Positions 1 to 9,900 of a stretch of 19,698 bases of DNA are shown here, piece after piece. The stretch is from Bacilli bacterium. GTDB taxonomy: Bacteria; Bacillota_I; Bacilli_A; ML615J-28; CAG-313. The stretch's first letter is position 1. Every line of letters begins with the position of its first letter. The notes beneath the pieces were generated by a model. The model saw only the letters and a program-made list of their open reading frames with translations, was not told where the DNA came from and did not search any database. The translations under genes and the position numbers were made by a program. Location: positions 1 to 19,698 of the forward strand of contig CAADXH010000058.1 of assembly GCA_900752975.1 (NCBI GenBank), read 5' to 3'.

Positions 1-100
1 ATATCAAATTTTATAGACCAAATTTACAAAATAATTTCGCTTATAAATAAGATTTTTTTTGTAAAAGTGCAAAGTTATTGACATACTTTTTTTTAAAAAA

Positions 101-131
101 ATTAAAAAACTTTGAGGATCATCTCAAAGTT
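101..131 (-). terminator. Intrinsic terminator of the zinc-ribbon gene
   Basis: On the minus strand a 9-bp perfect stem (AACTTTGAG / CTCAAAGTT, arms 123-131 and 108-116) with a 6-base loop is followed by a run of T (TTTTTAATTTTTTT). The stop codon of the zinc-ribbon gene lies in the first arm, so termination is immediate. The right flank is also fairly T-rich on the plus strand, so weak bidirectional action is possible. Nothing recognisable lies to the left of it. Confidence 0.85.
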
Positions 132-543
132 AGTTTTTATTTCCATCGATTTTTTCTCCGCACTCATTACAAAACTTACTGCCTTTTTTATTTTCCGCTC
201 CACAACTAATGCACTTAACAGCATCGTTTGAATTATTTATTTCATCATTGACAGTTTTAGCAACACTTCTACTTGTTTCAGTGATTACATCTATAGATTC
301 GTTTTTCGAGTATTGTAGAATTTCTTTTCTAAATCCCATCATAGTTATTCCCCCACCTATTCCCATTAGTGGTAAACCTATGAAACAAAAGAAAAATAGT
401 TTAGGCTGTTCCATTTCGTTAAACGCTTTAAAAAAGCTAATGAAACCAATAATAGAAAAAATTAGTCCTAAGGAAAGCATTGACAATCCTACAATTTTTA
501 ACGTAAGTTTAACTCTTTCATGTTTTTCATTCTTATTATTCAT
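130..543 (-). CDS. Small two-helix membrane protein with C-terminal zinc ribbon
   Basis: The 137-residue product has a charged N-terminus, two hydrophobic helices (about residues 13-39 and 48-70), a polar linker and a C-terminal zinc ribbon. The ribbon ligands are visible as two CxxC pairs, Cys111/Cys114 and Cys125/Cys128 (CISCGAEN... KFCNECGEKI). Such ribbons (zinc_ribbon_2/DZR type) are common on bacterial membrane proteins of unknown role and would face the cytoplasm here, probably for protein contacts or as a structural tag. The ATG start is supported by AGGTGA 7 bases upstream. The gene has its own promoter just upstream and a terminator overlapping its stop, so it looks monocistronic. 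Function is unknown. The other zinc-ribbon membrane protein in the window, at 1795-3150, carries its ribbons at the opposite end. Confidence 0.85.
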   Translation of the reverse strand: MNNKNEKHERVKLTLKIVGLSMLSLGLIFSIIGFISFFKAFNEMEQPKLFFFCFIGLPLMGIGGGITMMGFRKEILQYSKNESIDVITETSRSVAKTVNDEINNSNDAVKCISCGAENKKGSKFCNECGEKIDGNKN

Positions 544-563
544 AATATTATCACCTAATTAAT

Positions 564-591
564 ATTTTATCAAAAAATGTACAATATTCAA
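564..591 (-). promoter_or_regulatory. Sigma-A-like promoter of the zinc-ribbon gene
   Basis: Reading on the minus strand, TTGAAT (586-591), a 16-base spacer and TAAAAT (564-569) form a good housekeeping promoter. A TG dinucleotide at the extended -10 position (TGATAAAAT) strengthens it. It lies between the peptidase stop and the AGGTGA ribosome binding site (551-556), so the predicted leader is very short. No strong terminator separates it from the peptidase gene, so read-through is possible as well. Confidence 0.6.
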
Positions 592-606
592 TAAAATTGC
601 TTAAAT

Positions 607-1179
607 TTAAATAAAGAATAGCATAACAATATAATAACCGAGAACCAAATATGGACCAAACGGAATCATACGCCTGTTTTTAGTTATAACGAATATCAAA
701 GATTCACAAATTAAGGCCATCATAGCTCCCAAATATATTGCAAAAAAAGATTTTTCCAAAAACATAAAGCTTAATGCGATAAATAATTTTAAATCTCCAT
801 CTCCAATTATATCCTTATTAGTTATTTTTTCAATTATCTTAATTATTATCATAATGCCTATAAAAATTAAAAAATAAAAAACGCCTTTGACACTAGCACC
901 ATAAATTGTAAAAACGATACCAGAAACACACATAAAATAATTAAATTGGTTAATTATTAAGTAATCGCGAAAATCCATATAAGCAATAAATACAAATATC
1001 GGTATTAATAAATAATAAAATAATGCTAGCCTAGAATTAATACTATATGCTAGAAAACATCCAAGGACAGACGACAATAATAATTTTATATTACTAACAC
1101 AACTAATATTGATTCTTTTATTAGCCATCACGCTTGCAAACAATACTACAATCATTATATAAAAATAAAAAACACCCAT
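607..1179 (-). CDS. Type IV prepilin peptidase (A24 family), short form without methyltransferase domain
   Basis: This is a 190-residue integral membrane protein with 6-7 hydrophobic helices. It carries both catalytic aspartates of the A24 aspartic peptidases: Asp69 in AYMDFRDYLIIN, which matches the family pattern Dx(5)IPN with I in place of P, and Asp129 in the GxGDxK motif (GDGDLK, 126-131). The conserved IPFGPYL segment sits near the C-terminus. The family cleaves leader peptides of type IV pilins and pseudopilins at the membrane. The cytosolic cysteine-rich N-methyltransferase domain of full-length PilD/ComC is missing, so this protein would only cleave, unless methylation is done elsewhere. 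The ATG start follows AAAGGTGA at normal spacing. The gene lies 47 bases behind engB and is probably cotranscribed with it. No pilin, ATPase or secretin gene is visible, so its substrates (perhaps competence pseudopilins) must be encoded elsewhere. Confidence 0.88.
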   Translation of the reverse strand: MGVFYFYIMIVVLFASVMANKRINISCVSNIKLLLSSVLGCFLAYSINSRLALFYYLLIPIFVFIAYMDFRDYLIINQFNYFMCVSGIVFTIYGASVKGVFYFLIFIGIMIIIKIIEKITNKDIIGDGDLKLFIALSFMFLEKSFFAIYLGAMMALICESLIFVITKNRRMIPFGPYLVLGYYIVMLFFI

Positions 1180-1226
1180 ATTTTCACCTTTCTAGAATCG
1201 TGATTTATATATGAGTGCGTGTGATT

Positions 1227-1805
1227 CTAATATTTTTTAATAAGTTCTTCAATTTTGATTATACCATCTTTAGTGGTTGAAGAAACCGCAAAACAATCAT
1301 CATTTTCGGTAAGTTCTAATTTTTTCTTAATAGCTTTTAATGAATTAATAACTTGATTTTTACTTATTTTATCTGCTTTAGTGCAAACAACTGTCACATT
1401 CAAATTTTGATGCTTTAAAAAATTATACATTAAACAGTCATCATCACTGGGTTCATGCCTAATATCTATAACAAGAAAACAAAGCTTTAATTGTTCATAT
1501 GAATTAAGTAATTCTTCTATCATATTTCCAAATTTTAAACGCTCGTCTATGTTTCTTTTCGCATACCCATAGCCTGGTACATCAATAAATAAATATTTGT
1601 CATCTATATTATAAAAGTTCAAAGCTATCGTTTTACCAGGTTTACTCGATGTAAAAGCGAGATTCTTACGTGATACTAAAGCATTAATAAAACTACTTTT
1701 GCCAACATTAGATCGGCCCAAGAACACAAAGCTTGGGTAATTAAAGCTTGGATATTGTTTTTTGGAGACTGCACTAATTATGTATTCAGCTTTTTTAGGA
1801 TTCAT
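1227..1805 (-). CDS. engB: Ribosome-biogenesis GTP-binding protein EngB/YsxC/YihA
   Basis: EngB (YsxC) is a small TRAFAC-class GTPase needed for late assembly of the 50S subunit and is essential in many bacteria. All G motifs are present in the 192-residue product: G1 GRSNVGKSS (30-38), the G2 threonine in PGKT (about 59), G3 DVPGYG (75-80, with the family-typical PGYGYA), G4 TKAD (142-145) and G5 SS near 165. Length is normal for the family. I start it at ATG 1803-1805 because GGTGA (1811-1815) sits 5 bases upstream. The longer reading, four codons upstream and ending at 1817, would use that same sequence as its start and has no ribosome binding site. The start overlaps the last 11 bases of the upstream zinc-ribbon membrane gene, so translation is probably coupled. 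In many Bacilli engB follows lon or clpX, but not here. Confidence 0.97.
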   Translation of the reverse strand: MNPKKAEYIISAVSKKQYPSFNYPSFVFLGRSNVGKSSFINALVSRKNLAFTSSKPGKTIALNFYNIDDKYLFIDVPGYGYAKRNIDERLKFGNMIEELLNSYEQLKLCFLVIDIRHEPSDDDCLMYNFLKHQNLNVTVVCTKADKISKNQVINSLKAIKKKLELTENDDCFAVSSTTKDGIIKIEELIKKY

Positions 1806-3150
1806 AACATTCACCATTGTTTATTGCATTAGCTGCCTTTCGTTTTAACAAATTAGTAATTATAGTAAGACCTAGCAACGTTAAAAATATTTTTAGATAA
1901 ACAAGAAAAACTATTGTACCAGTTCTTAAGGATGTACCAAAACGTGAAAAATAGCTAATTGAAGCATAGTTCATAATTATACACATATAACAAAAGCGAT
2001 TACCTATTAATGCATTTTCATATAATTTATTTTTTAATTCATTTTGACGAGTAGCCGTAGAAATTCTAATTATTCCTATCGCAAATTCAATTATTGGAAA
2101 TACAACAAATGCATAAATTAATAAAAAATTAATAAATTTACTAACCGCAACGCTTATTGTGTTACTATCATCTACTTTAAATACCAAAATTTTTAGTATA
2201 TTTACGTCAAAAGCTTTATAAAGCCATATTAGTTCAACAAAACAAATAAGAACGCCTGCTGCAGCCAATAAATGAAGAATGAGATGAGCAACTAATTGCT
2301 TTGGCACCACTTTAAAAGGTTGAATACGCTTTAAAAGTATATATCTAATTAATAACGATACCATGTCAATTACTATGGTCGATATTATCAATGGCAACAT
2401 GATGATATAGGGAGAGACAAGCGGTTTTATGCCTAGAGTTAAAACTAATTCTGCATCTTTCCCCAAACTTAATTCAAAGAAAAAATACACAACAGCGATA
2501 ATTATTACTTTTCCCCATATAGAACCGATAATTCTTGTAACCGTTCTCGTAAAGAAATCTTGATATTTTCCAACTATCATTTTTATTGAAACAAATAGTT
2601 GAGTGATTAAAAATGAAACAACTGTAATAAAGATGAGCAAAAAGAAATTATAACCAATCATAATAGATAAATTATCTTTTAGTACCTCATTCATCTTCTT
2701 TGCTTCACAAAGTCTTTTTATAAGTATAGCAATACCATTAAAATTATCATAAATATAATTATATCCAAAATAACATTCATTGAGAAGATAAAAAATTGGA
2801 ACAAATAATAAGACTAATGAGACAAGCAATATCAAAAGAATGTTAATTATTCCCAACACTTTAAATGTCGTTTTAATTTTGTCATTATTAACGACTACAG
2901 ATGCTATGTCATAATCAGTCATTTCAATATTACTACCATTTTCTTTATCATCTATGATAGTACCATTAAACTGTTCTATGGAAATGCATTTATTAGCACA
3001 TTCAGGGCAGTATTTGGTATTTTCACTATACATTGCTTTACAGTTAGAACAATAATTTTTAGTTTCATAAAGATCAGCTCCGCAGTAAGGGCAATACTTA
3101 TTTTCATGAGATATTTTCTTATTACATTGTTTGCATAAATACTCTTTCAT
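1795..3150 (-). CDS. Multipass membrane protein with two N-terminal zinc ribbons
   Basis: From the preferred start the product is 451 residues. The first ~55 residues hold two consecutive zinc ribbons (DZR-like), with ligand pairs Cys6/Cys9 and Cys20/Cys23, then Cys34/Cys37 and Cys48/Cys51 (motifs CKQC, CPYC, CSNC, CPEC). An acidic linker follows, then about seven hydrophobic helices spread over residues 97-440. The ribbons should lie in the cytoplasm. I recognise no catalytic motif, so this is an uncharacterised zinc-ribbon membrane protein. ATG 3148-3150 is chosen because AGAGGTGA ends 4 bases upstream. The longer reading from TTG at 3165 would contain that ribosome binding site within its coding sequence. 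The gene heads a likely operon with engB, which it overlaps by 11 bases, and the prepilin peptidase. Confidence 0.85.
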   Translation of the reverse strand: MKEYLCKQCNKKISHENKYCPYCGADLYETKNYCSNCKAMYSENTKYCPECANKCISIEQFNGTIIDDKENGSNIEMTDYDIASVVVNNDKIKTTFKVLGIINILLILLVSLVLLFVPIFYLLNECYFGYNYIYDNFNGIAILIKRLCEAKKMNEVLKDNLSIMIGYNFFLLIFITVVSFLITQLFVSIKMIVGKYQDFFTRTVTRIIGSIWGKVIIIAVVYFFFELSLGKDAELVLTLGIKPLVSPYIIMLPLIISTIVIDMVSLLIRYILLKRIQPFKVVPKQLVAHLILHLLAAAGVLICFVELIWLYKAFDVNILKILVFKVDDSNTISVAVSKFINFLLIYAFVVFPIIEFAIGIIRISTATRQNELKNKLYENALIGNRFCYMCIIMNYASISYFSRFGTSLRTGTIVFLVYLKIFLTLLGLTIITNLLKRKAANAINNGECYES

Positions 3151-3174
3151 GCTTTCACCTCTCAATCACAATAG

Positions 3175-3183
3175 ATTTTACCA
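3175..3183 (-). promoter_or_regulatory. Possible extended -10 promoter for the zinc-ribbon/engB operon
   Basis: On the minus strand TGGTAAAAT is an extended -10 (TGn plus TAAAAT, five of six consensus) about 25 bases upstream of ATG 3150. No convincing -35 box lies 16-18 bases further upstream. The whole gap 3165-3254 is AT-rich and offers other weaker -10 candidates (CATAAT, TATAAA), so the exact site is uncertain. Confidence 0.35.
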
Positions 3184-3253
3184 TTTTTTTGTTATTTTAT
3201 CTACCATTATGCTATTTATAGGCTAAATTATCACACTTTTTTAAGAGAATAGT

Positions 3254-3285
3254 TTAAAAAGGGATTTCAGATGAAACCCCTTTTC
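3254..3285 (-). terminator. Intrinsic terminator closing the six-gene surface operon
   Basis: The minus strand reads a 12-bp stem, AAAAGGGGTTTC / GAAATCCCTTTT, with one G-U pair and a 4-base loop (arms 3273-3284 and 3257-3268), running into TTTTTAAAC. It lies 5 bases behind the stop codon of the 202-residue lipoprotein gene and ends the long operon that begins near 18035. It also insulates the following zinc-ribbon/engB operon. Confidence 0.85.
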
Positions 3286-3289
3286 TCTT

Positions 3290-3898
3290 TTAGTAAGTGT
3301 ATTCGTATGTGATTACAACTTTAAGTCCTGAATGATTGTAAGACAATTGATATGAATCGACCTTTTCATCTTTACAAGTTAAGTCAATTACAACTTTATC
3401 AATTCCATTCGTGCTTTCAACGCCCATAACTTCCTTAACAACTTCCGGATTTAAATAACCATGAACAGAACCACCACTTTCATCAAGCGTAATTGAATAT
3501 ATTCTATTGATAAAATTTTCCTCTTTTAAGAATTCAACAATAGAAAGTTTGCCGAAAGTATCATCTTTAGATAAACTTTGATCAAATTCAGTCTTAACAT
3601 ATAATTCACCATAAGGATCATTATTTAACGTATACTTTTCACTGTGAAATTTTACGTCATCATTAATGTCATATGTTAAATTACTATATTCAACTTTAAC
3701 ATCACCTGAATAAATTGTAATACTACTAGTTATTTTAGTAACATCATCAAATTTACTACATTGATTACGAATTACTGCTAATTTTTCAGTTCTAATAGAA
3801 TCGATAGGACCATCTACTTCATCGTCAAGGCATGATGTAAGAAATAGCATCATTACTAATACCATTATAATGTTTATTATTCTAACATTCTTTTTCAT
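3290..3898 (-). CDS. Small lipoprotein of unknown function, last gene of the surface operon
   Basis: This is a 202-residue protein. Its N-terminus is a lipoprotein signal peptide: basic MKKNVR, a hydrophobic core, and lipobox LTSC with the lipidated Cys at residue 23, followed by acidic residues. It should be anchored to the outer face of the membrane. The mature part is mostly alternating beta-type sequence without recognisable motifs. A segment around residues 130-165 (ITLDESGGSVHGYLNPEVV) may form a ligand-binding or contact surface, but I cannot assign a family. ATG 3896-3898 is preceded by AGGAGG, which overlaps the TAG stop of the giant surface gene upstream, so the two are cotranscribed and probably coupled. 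By position it is likely a partner or assembly factor of the giant protein, which is inference. Confidence 0.85.
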   Translation of the reverse strand: MKKNVRIINIIMVLVMMLFLTSCLDDEVDGPIDSIRTEKLAVIRNQCSKFDDVTKITSSITIYSGDVKVEYSNLTYDINDDVKFHSEKYTLNNDPYGELYVKTEFDQSLSKDDTFGKLSIVEFLKEENFINRIYSITLDESGGSVHGYLNPEVVKEVMGVESTNGIDKVVIDLTCKDEKVDSYQLSYNHSGLKVVITYEYTY

Positions 3899-3909
3899 AT
3901 TAATTCCTC

Positions 3910-6900
3910 CTATTTTAAAACCTTTTTAAAGATTAGTCCAGCAGTAGAAAGTACAGCTGTAGCCATAATCAATTGTAAAATTAGTTGATATGTTTGAACC
4001 TTTTCAGCAGTTTTAGAAACAACACTTAAATTATTCACATAATTTGTCCATTCTTGTTCAAATTCAAGTAACGCAGCAGAACTATTTTCATCACATCTAA
4101 CCACTCTACGTTCATTTGCAGTTAGGCTAAGTACTAATGATCTAGTTTCAATTAAAACTTTAGCTTTATCGCTAGTTGTAGAATACGCACCTAAGCTGTG
4201 ACGAATTGCTTCTATTGTTGGTTCAACTTTATCAAGCATCATTCTTATTTCTTTTTCAACGATTTCTAGTTTTTGAATGTTACCTTCATCAATAAATGAT
4301 CTCGCAATTTCGTCAAGTGGATGAACGTTATGGTATATTTCATATTTAGCTTCCCAATCATTTTCATTCAATTCGGCATAAATAGTCATCATCTCATTTT
4401 CAACTGTTAGTGCTAATTGATACATTGTTTCTAGTTCTTTATTTCTAGCAATAATTTCGTTAACAATTCTTGAGCATTCAGCATTATTTTCAATTAATAT
4501 CTTTTCAATTTCAGTTAAGTTTTGTATTTTTTCAATTAACGCGCGACTACGATTAATGATTTCAACACCACGACTTCTTTCCATGCTAATTCTTTCATCA
4601 CTTAATTGTTTAACTGTATCATAAATATTACGAATAACTTGGAATGTTATAATCTTTTCACCTTTGTAATTATCATCAACAATTACCACTTTAAATACAT
4701 ATGAACCTAAATTAGTTATTTCATCAACTGCATTATTATTACTTGATAATGTTTCCATTATAGTAACATCAAGTTGACTAGAAATTGATGCGAAAGGTCG
4801 CTTAATAGTATTAATTATAACATAATTACCTTCTTCAATACCTTCTACAGTAATTAAGTTGGAAATATCTTGCTTTTGAACTTCGATTTCAAATTCAGTA
4901 ATTGCATCATCAGCGAATTCATAAGAAACCGTATGAACTATTTCAACAACCATAATATAGATGCCAGCGTTCATTAATTTAACTTCTGATTTAGTTTCAT
5001 CACCCTTTAAGTAATACCAAGCTCTAAATGAAGCCTCAGTAGCACTTTCTAAGTATCCTTCAATATTATTAACATAATTAAAGGCAGCTATTTCTTGACC
5101 AGTGTAAATGAATGTATTTTGAACATTTACAACAGAGATTTTTGGCTTAATTACTTCAATAGTTGCATCAATAATTGTCACATCATAATTATCATTATTA
5201 TATCTACCTTTTAATGTATGTAAACCACCACATAAATGCTTATGATAATTAGCTTCATCAATGATATTATCATTAATAACAAGGTAAATTTCTAAGTTTA
5301 AATTATCATTTGTAACTAAATTGCCTTTGGTTATATGATATTTTAATGATGAAATAACCTCAGAATATCCCATTTTATTAGTAATAACTGCATTTTCTAT
5401 TTCTGCAGTTACACTTCTACGCGTAATTTCATATATCGAGTAATTATCATTAGTATAATCTATGTTAATTAAGTAATTATCATTGATTGGTTCAGCTACT
5501 ATCTTGTAGCTACCTACATTTTTACCACTTTCTCTTGTTATTCTAACAACACTTGTTAAAGTATCATTAAATTGCAATGTACCAGCTGTCAATGTATAAC
5601 TTAAGTCTTTAATTTCGTCACCATAAATGCTAGTTACATTATCAACAAATACTGAAATCTCACGTTGTTGAATTTGGTAAATTGCAGTTTTAAAAGTTAT
5701 ATTGTAATTATCACTAACATTTATACCTGTAATTTCATAATTTCCTGCTGTTAAACCTTCTTCTTTAACAAGAGTAAATAGTGAGTCAAAACTCAATGTT
5801 TCATCATCTTTTACAAGTCCAAAGATTTGAGCTGTTAAACTTACTAAATCATCACCATAAAGGGTAGTTTTATTATCAATAACAACAGTAGCATTTCGTC
5901 TAAGAATTTGATAGGCTTTTGATCCGCCAACAAAGTTTACTTTGTAGTTATCATTTATGCAAACTCCATTAATATCATATGATCCAACAACAATTCCTTC
6001 TTCTTTAGTTAATTTAATAATATTATTGATATTATCAACTGAAGGAATAGATGTGGAAATGCTAAATGTTGGTAACATTTCTGGATCGCCATATACTTGA
6101 TTAATTTTATCAATTGTAACATCTAATTCAAACTGTTTTATATCATATTCAGCTGTAGTATTTTCTGGTAAATTATAGTTTATAGCGTGTTGACCAACTA
6201 AACCAAGTGCTTTAATTACATAATTTCCAACATTAACGCTAGTTACAGTAGCTGCATTTACGAAAACATCATCTGATTCAACTATATCAGAAACAATATA
6301 ATTTGGTGTTTGAATTAAACCATTATATACGAATTCGCTTCGATCAATATTAATACTAATGGTTTTCTTATTAATTGTGAATGTTTTAACATTGTAATAT
6401 TCAACGCCATTAACTGCAACATTAATTGTGTAAATTCCTGCATTTTTAATAATTGTACCATTACTTAATGTGTAAGATATGTTCTCAGTTACTATTTCGC
6501 CAGTATCATGCTTAATGACTTTGATAAGTGGTAATACTTCAACACCATCATATGTTTTTTCTTCAAGTTCAACACCATCACTATTGAAAGTAACAGTAAC
6601 ATCATAGTAAGTATTATCAATTAAAATTTCTATATTTCCTAATTCATAGCTTTCCATTACATAGCAATCACTTGTTAAAACTGGCTTAATAATGTACTTA
6701 CCTATATCAAGAACATCCTTCACTGTACCATTTTCATCAATTGATGTAATATAAGCATTATCTTGATATAATTCGTATGTTAGTTTATAATTTTCATCAA
6801 CACTATTAATTACACTGATAGCAATATCTGAAATTATGTTTGATGAAGCCTTCATAATGTCTTTGTGATCTAACACTTTGACTATAATATTTCGTTTGGC

Positions 6901-9900
6901 AATAGTATAATTACCGTTTGTAACAGTTAAATTATATCCAGGATGAATTCTTCTCGCAGTTATTTCATAATTTCCTGGTACATTTCCAGCAGCTTTTACT
7001 AGTTCAACTACATCTTCAAATCTATCATTATTAACAAGTTCCATAGATCCGGTAAGAGGAAGTAATGGATCACCATAAATTGATTCTTTATCATCAATTG
7101 TTAAATTAACATCTCTAAGCAATACATTATTAATAACAACCTCAGTTTCATAATTTACATCTTTATATAAACCATGATACATAAATATCGCACTAATTGC
7201 ACTACCATTTACTTCATAATTAGTAGTTTCAGCTAAAACTTCTTTGGTTGTTCCATCAATTGAAGTGCCAATTAAAGTTAAACTTAATTCACCATAAATA
7301 ACCGAAACTGGAGTTAATTTTACTATTAATTCTTTATAATCTAAACAATCTTTAATAATTGAATTTAAATATTCAAGTTCATCAGTAGTTCTATTATCAA
7401 GTAGTAATAAATAATCTTGATATAATGCTGTAGCATCCCCTAAAAGATCTACTGCTTCAACCAAGTTATTGTATGCACTTACATACTTACTTATCGAAGT
7501 TGGTTGAATATATAAGGTTTTCGTATAAGGAATTAAATACTTTTCAGATAATAGTTTAGTATTAGGTAAAACATAACTATCTTCACTAATTGAAGCTGTT
7601 AAATCAATATTTTCACTTACGTTACCATAGAAATATACTGTAGCCTTAAAATTGAATTCTTTAGTTATATTTCCATTTTTATCATATACTTTTTCATAAT
7701 TATTACTATCGGATAAAATTATGTTTTTTACTACCTCAGTTAGTGTAGTAACCTCATCCATTTTAATCACTGCTTTGTGATAACTACCTTCAACATCAAA
7801 ACTAGTTGAATATAATGCATTATCAACGTTTACATAAGCAGTAAAAGTTCCATCTGCTTTTGTTTTATAACCAGTGCCATTTATTAAAATTTGAACATCT
7901 TCTATTTCCTCAGGTATACTAAAGTTAACACTTGCATAGTAGTTACCATCTTTATACTCTAAGAAACGACCAGACAATTTTTGATTAATCTCAATTTTTG
8001 CATTTTCAATAAAAGTTGCTGAACTAGTATTACCTTTATAATAAGACATTACGTATTCAGTTTGAACAAACTCAACAAGATTATATACTTTATAAGTTGT
8101 TCCAGTTTTTAGTTCTTCTCTGCCATACAAGCCATAGATTTCTGCTTTTAAAGTAAATATTGTTCTATTGTCAGTATATGATCCAGCTGAGCCATCAACT
8201 AATTCAGCAGATTGAACGTCAGCTTTTTCACCAACATTGACAATACCAGTAAGTTCAGTTGCTTGAATTAAACCTAAGAATCTACCATTTATATTTAAGG
8301 TACCATTATTTATCAACATACCAACTTGATCAAAACCATATTTCTTTAAGATTGTGGCCGAAGGGTATTCTTTACCGCTCTTAGGGGCTTGAATTAAGCC
8401 ATTATATACAATTAATTCACCAGTTTCACTAATATCAATGGCACCACCATCCATAATAGTTATAATACTACCTGGCATTAATTTGTATTTTCTTTCAATT
8501 AAAACAGTTGCACCTGAAGCAATTTCAAAATTGTAAGTATATGGAATTGATAGTAACATTTTATTAGAACCATATGATTGTAAATAAAATTCACCAGCTG
8601 TAATAGTTCCATAAACTGTAATAATATTAAGGCCGCTTTCAGTTAGATTCATATTGCCTACTTGTTCTTTAATTGCCTTGTCACTATAATTAATTTCAAG
8701 ACTACTTCCTGGATGTAACCATATTAACGCACCTTCACCAGCACTTGTTTTATTCTCAATCTTATCAATTAAAACAACATCTTGAGTCGTAACACTACTC
8801 CAAAAATATAGGGAAGTAGAACCGATTACCTTGGCACCGTAGTTAATTACTTTGGTACATTGAATATTAGCAGTTGCAAACTGAACAAATGGGAATTGAT
8901 TAGCACTATATAAATCTGAAGTATTAGAACCACCAGAATAGTTGTTTACCATAAATGGTTCTTTTAATTCCGCTCCATCGTTAACTGTTAGCATACCACT
9001 ACCAGTAATTAATCCTCTAACATCCATTTTTCCATTAACTTCTATTATACCATCATTTATAATTTGAGAATATGCACCACTTGTCATACCTTGTGAATCT
9101 TGGTTAGGACTGTGTTGAACAGCGCCAATAATTAACTTACCATCTACCACAAGTTTACCATTACCATTAATAGTAAGTGTTAAGTTAGGCTTCACACCGC
9201 GACCCCAAGAAGGTCTAGAAACATCAGCATTACCAATACTAGTGCCTGTTTTGTCATCTATATCATATGGAATAAGCAAAGTAACATTAGTAGGTATTGT
9301 TAAATTGCTATCTAAAGTAACATCATCAACTAAAATAATCATATCACCACTTACGGCAGCATTAACTGCGTCTACAAGTGTTTGATAATATGTATCACCA
9401 ATTCGAGCTTTATATGTTTCTTCTTTTTCAATGCATGGAATATATTTCAATTTTCCATCAATAGTAGTTTCAACTTGTTGATGTCTACTTATTACTCTAG
9501 AACTTACAACATTGCCACTATCATCTAATTCTTGACATAACCAGTAATAGAATGCATATCCAGTATTTGGTGTTGCATTTAAGGAGATTGTTTGGCCAGT
9601 TAAACATGTGGCACTATCTGTAAAGCTAACACCATCAATACTTGCTGTTACACTACCATTTGTAACTTCGTAAGAAACTGTCGTTTGTGAAGATTTCACA
9701 AATCTAACATTTCTAATTGCCAATTTATCAGGTGTTCCCGCTGCTGAGTAATCTGAACCAGCATTATATGCTAGATAAATTATTTCATCTTTTTTAAGCA
9801 AAACTTTAAAGGTAAACCATTCTTCTGAACAGCATGATTTAGCTAAAGTGCCAGCAATAAAGCCTTTATCATTCTTATTAATTGATTCTGGGTCTTCTTC

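Noticed and set aside
209..562. 117-codon plus-strand frame
   Set aside because: Antisense to the zinc-ribbon gene, which has clear zinc ligands, a ribosome binding site, promoter and terminator. The plus-strand frame has none of these.
1193..1229. Inverted repeat TAGAATC / GATTCTA between engB and the peptidase gene as a terminator
   Set aside because: Only 7 bp with a loop of over 20 bases and no T-run after it. Read-through into the peptidase gene is more likely.
1806..1817. Longer N-terminus for EngB
   Set aside because: The upstream ATG coincides with the GGTGA ribosome binding site used by the next ATG and has no site of its own.
3910..4010. LPxTG-type sorting signal at the end of the giant protein
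   Set aside because: The hydrophobic helix and basic tail are present, but no LPxTG or close variant precedes them.
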